A stretch of 64,000 nt of DNA. It comes from DASXKD01 sp963703605. GTDB taxonomy: Bacteria; Actinomycetota; Actinomycetes; Streptosporangiales; Streptosporangiaceae. Position 1 is the first letter of the stretch; the number at the start of each line of letters is the position of its first letter. Under the pieces are notes generated by a model that made no database searches, was not told the DNA's origin, and worked only from the letters and a program-made list of their open reading frames with translations. This document shows positions 62,539-64,000 of the stretch, one piece after another. The stretch spans positions 124,001 to 188,000 of the forward strand of contig CAVPFC010000053.1 of NCBI GenBank assembly GCA_963703605.1. The letters are read 5' to 3'. A program made the translations under genes and the position numbers.

Positions 62539-64000
62539 TCAAAGCAGAGTCTCGCCTCCGGCGCTTTCGTGTGCTGGTGTTGGCGTGCTGGCGCGGGCGA
62601 GCACGTCGCGTAGCTGGTTCCGCCCGGCTACGCCAAGCTTGGGGTAGGACCTGTACAGGTGCCAGCTGACGGTGCGCGGTGAGAGGAAGAGCCGGTCGCC
62701 GATCTGGCTGTTGGTCAGCCCGTCGCTGGCCAGGCGGACGATCTGGCGCTGCTGGGGGGTTAGCTCCCATAGTGCATCGCGGTCGCCGACCACGTCGGCG
62801 ACGGCTACCCCGCACGCTCTCAGCTCTGCCTCCGCCCGCTGCGCCGATGACCGGGCCCGCAGCCGCCGGAAGGTTCCCAGAGCCTCCGTCAGTTGGGGCT
62901 TGGCGTCGTTGATCCGGCGCCGCCGCCTCAGCCATTCGGCGTAGTCGAGCCGAAGCTGTGCCCGTTCGAAAGGCCACTGGTCTCCGGCGGGGTCGGAAAG
63001 CGCCGTGCCGAAATAGGTTTCTGACTTGGCTGGGTCGGCGAGGATGCCGCGGGCGCGGGCGATGAGCTGCTCGAGCCGGGGAGAGGCCATTCCGTTCAGA
63101 TTGCTGAGTGCGTGCTCGATGACGTCGCATCCTTCGTTCCGCTGATCGGAGCGGACCGCGGCGGCGGCGAGATCTGCCACGCCCAGGTAGGAGACGTGGT
63201 TGTGCAGGGGCGTGCCATCCTCGCTGAACACCCCGCGGAGCTGGGTGAAGGCAAGCAGGTAGCTGCCGTCGGCGAAAGCCGCGACCCCGTGGGCGCGCCG
63301 GGCCCAGGCGGCTAGCAGTCCGTTTTCGGCGGGATCGACGCTGGCGAGCGCCCTGCTGGCATGCTTGCGCGCCGCGGCGGAGTCCCCGCGCATGGCGAGA
63401 ACGGCGGCCGCGATCACGTCAGCGGACGCGGCAACGATGTCCATCTGGTTTGCCTCGGCCAGATCGGCGGCTTCGGCGGCAACTTCGAGCGCCTCGTCCC
63501 AGCGCCCCACGTCGGTGTATGCCCACCCGAGCGCGGTCAGGCCCGGGCCACTGGTGCCGCGCGTGCCGGGTGCCCGGAGCTGTTGCATGGCGTCCTGCAG
63601 CATATGGATCGCCAGGTCGGATTCGTCCAGGAGCCATGCGGCGGATCCAGCTCGCCACAGAGCGGGCTCATCGAGGGCAGTGCGGGCGATGCGGCGCAGG
63701 TACGGGACGAGCTGATTTCTGTTGCCGAACGGGTCGGTGCAGGCCCGTATCCAGAGCCGCCGCGCGCCGGCATCAGCGCGCGGGCCACCGACGGGGGACG
63801 GCGCCCTGTCGTTTTCCAGGAGTTCGAGGATACGGTTCAGGGCCTGGCGGCTGGCAGCCGCGCCTGAGTAGTAGCCGACGGTGGCTGCATCGGCGAGGGC
63901 GTCCCAGGCGAGGCCCGGCAGGTCACGCGATGCCTCTTCGGCGACGGAGATGAGCGCGGCCAGCGCGGCTGAGCGCCGACCAGAGTAGGCCAGCGCCCAC
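62539..64000 (-). CDS. Large LuxR-family regulator (N-terminus beyond the window)
   Basis: At least 487 codons; the frame remains open to the right edge with family-like helical sequence, so the ATG at 63603 is internal and not the start. The visible part is TPR-like helical repeats (GWAYTDVGRWDEALEVAAEA) followed by a C-terminal LuxR HTH: LTPQQRQIVRLASDGLTNSQ and IGDRLFLSPRTVSWHLYRSY. This is the C-terminal half of a LAL-type regulator, which normally has an N-terminal AAA ATPase. Targets unknown. Confidence 0.88.
   Translation of the reverse strand, partial: WALAYSGRRSAALAALISVAEEASRDLPGLAWDALADAATVGYYSGAAASRQALNRILELLENDRAPSPVGGPRADAGARRLWIRACTDPFGNRNQLVPYLRRIARTALDEPALWRAGSAAWLLDESDLAIHMLQDAMQQLRAPGTRGTSGPGLTALGWAYTDVGRWDEALEVAAEAADLAEANQMDIVAASADVIAAAVLAMRGDSAAARKHASRALASVDPAENGLLAAWARRAHGVAAFADGSYLLAFTQLRGVFSEDGTPLHNHVSYLGVADLAAAAVRSDQRNEGCDVIEHALSNLNGMASPRLEQLIARARGILADPAKSETYFGTALSDPAGDQWPFERAQLRLDYAEWLRRRRRINDAKPQLTEALGTFRRLRARSSAQRAEAELRACGVAVADVVGDRDALWELTPQQRQIVRLASDGLTNSQIGDRLFLSPRTVSWHLYRSYPKLGVAGRNQLRDVLARASTPTPAHESAGGETLL

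Noticed and set aside
63603..64000. ATG 63603 as the start of the last LuxR regulator
   Set aside because: The frame continues upstream to the window edge with LuxR-family-like helical sequence (LWRAGSAAWLLDESDLAIH just before the ATG), so the gene is longer than the window shows.

Overview
This window is a high-GC chromosomal segment of an actinomycete. Three things point there: strong G/C third-position bias, many GTG/TTG starts, and a gene order close to what I remember from Streptomyces and relatives (tig-clpP1-clpP2-clpX ... valS-folC-DUF4233 ... mreB-mreC-mreD-mrdA-rodA). The mre/mrd genes, two LuxR-type regulators and several secreted repeat proteins suit a morphologically complex genus. 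I cannot name the genus from sequence alone.

Positions 1-7415 (minus strand) hold the cell-elongation operon mreB, mreC, mreD, mrdA (PBP2) and rodA, the last cut by the window edge. MreD has an unusual ~300-residue arginine-rich tail. Upstream on the same strand are DUF4233, folC and valS. The ndk gene I would expect between DUF4233 and mreB is absent. Positions 11538-19413 (plus) carry a four-gene exporter-like ABC cluster: two large FtsX/MacB-type permeases and two ATPases, with ATG/A- or GTG/A-type overlaps at two of the three junctions. It sits between valS and clpX. Positions 19619-24767 hold clpX, clpP2, clpP1 and tig on the minus strand, interrupted by a plus-strand peptide deformylase paralogue. 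A serine beta-lactamase-like esterase and a MalT-type LuxR regulator follow.

Positions 29166-37267 hold a second, paralogous ABC cluster with the same gene order. Three of its four genes carry single-base insertions (four in all), so it is either decaying or contains sequence errors. In both clusters the first ATPase ends in an AbrB/SpoVT-like segment, and both contain arrays of one 30-bp repeat, in opposite orientations.

Positions 37413-64000 are an accessory-like mosaic: a glucose-6-phosphate dehydrogenase, a truncated DUF2252 gene, a repeat-rich membrane protein, a STAS-like protein, DUF1269, purC, a secreted seven-bladed FG-GAP/phosphoesterase fusion, a hybrid histidine kinase, a short-type transketolase, tiny Cys-rich and His-rich ORFs, a cold-shock protein, a sugar-type transporter divergent from a ROK repressor, a secreted SnoaL-like protein, a GMC oxidoreductase, a small HTH protein, a TetR/SRPBCC divergent pair, a D,D-carboxypeptidase, a secreted protein with 107-residue repeats, an alpha/beta hydrolase, and the C-terminal part of a large LuxR regulator. 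Regulation is unusually readable in places: four strong palindromic sites lie at or near promoters (52171-52203, 53469-53499, 56493-56524, 58319-58346).
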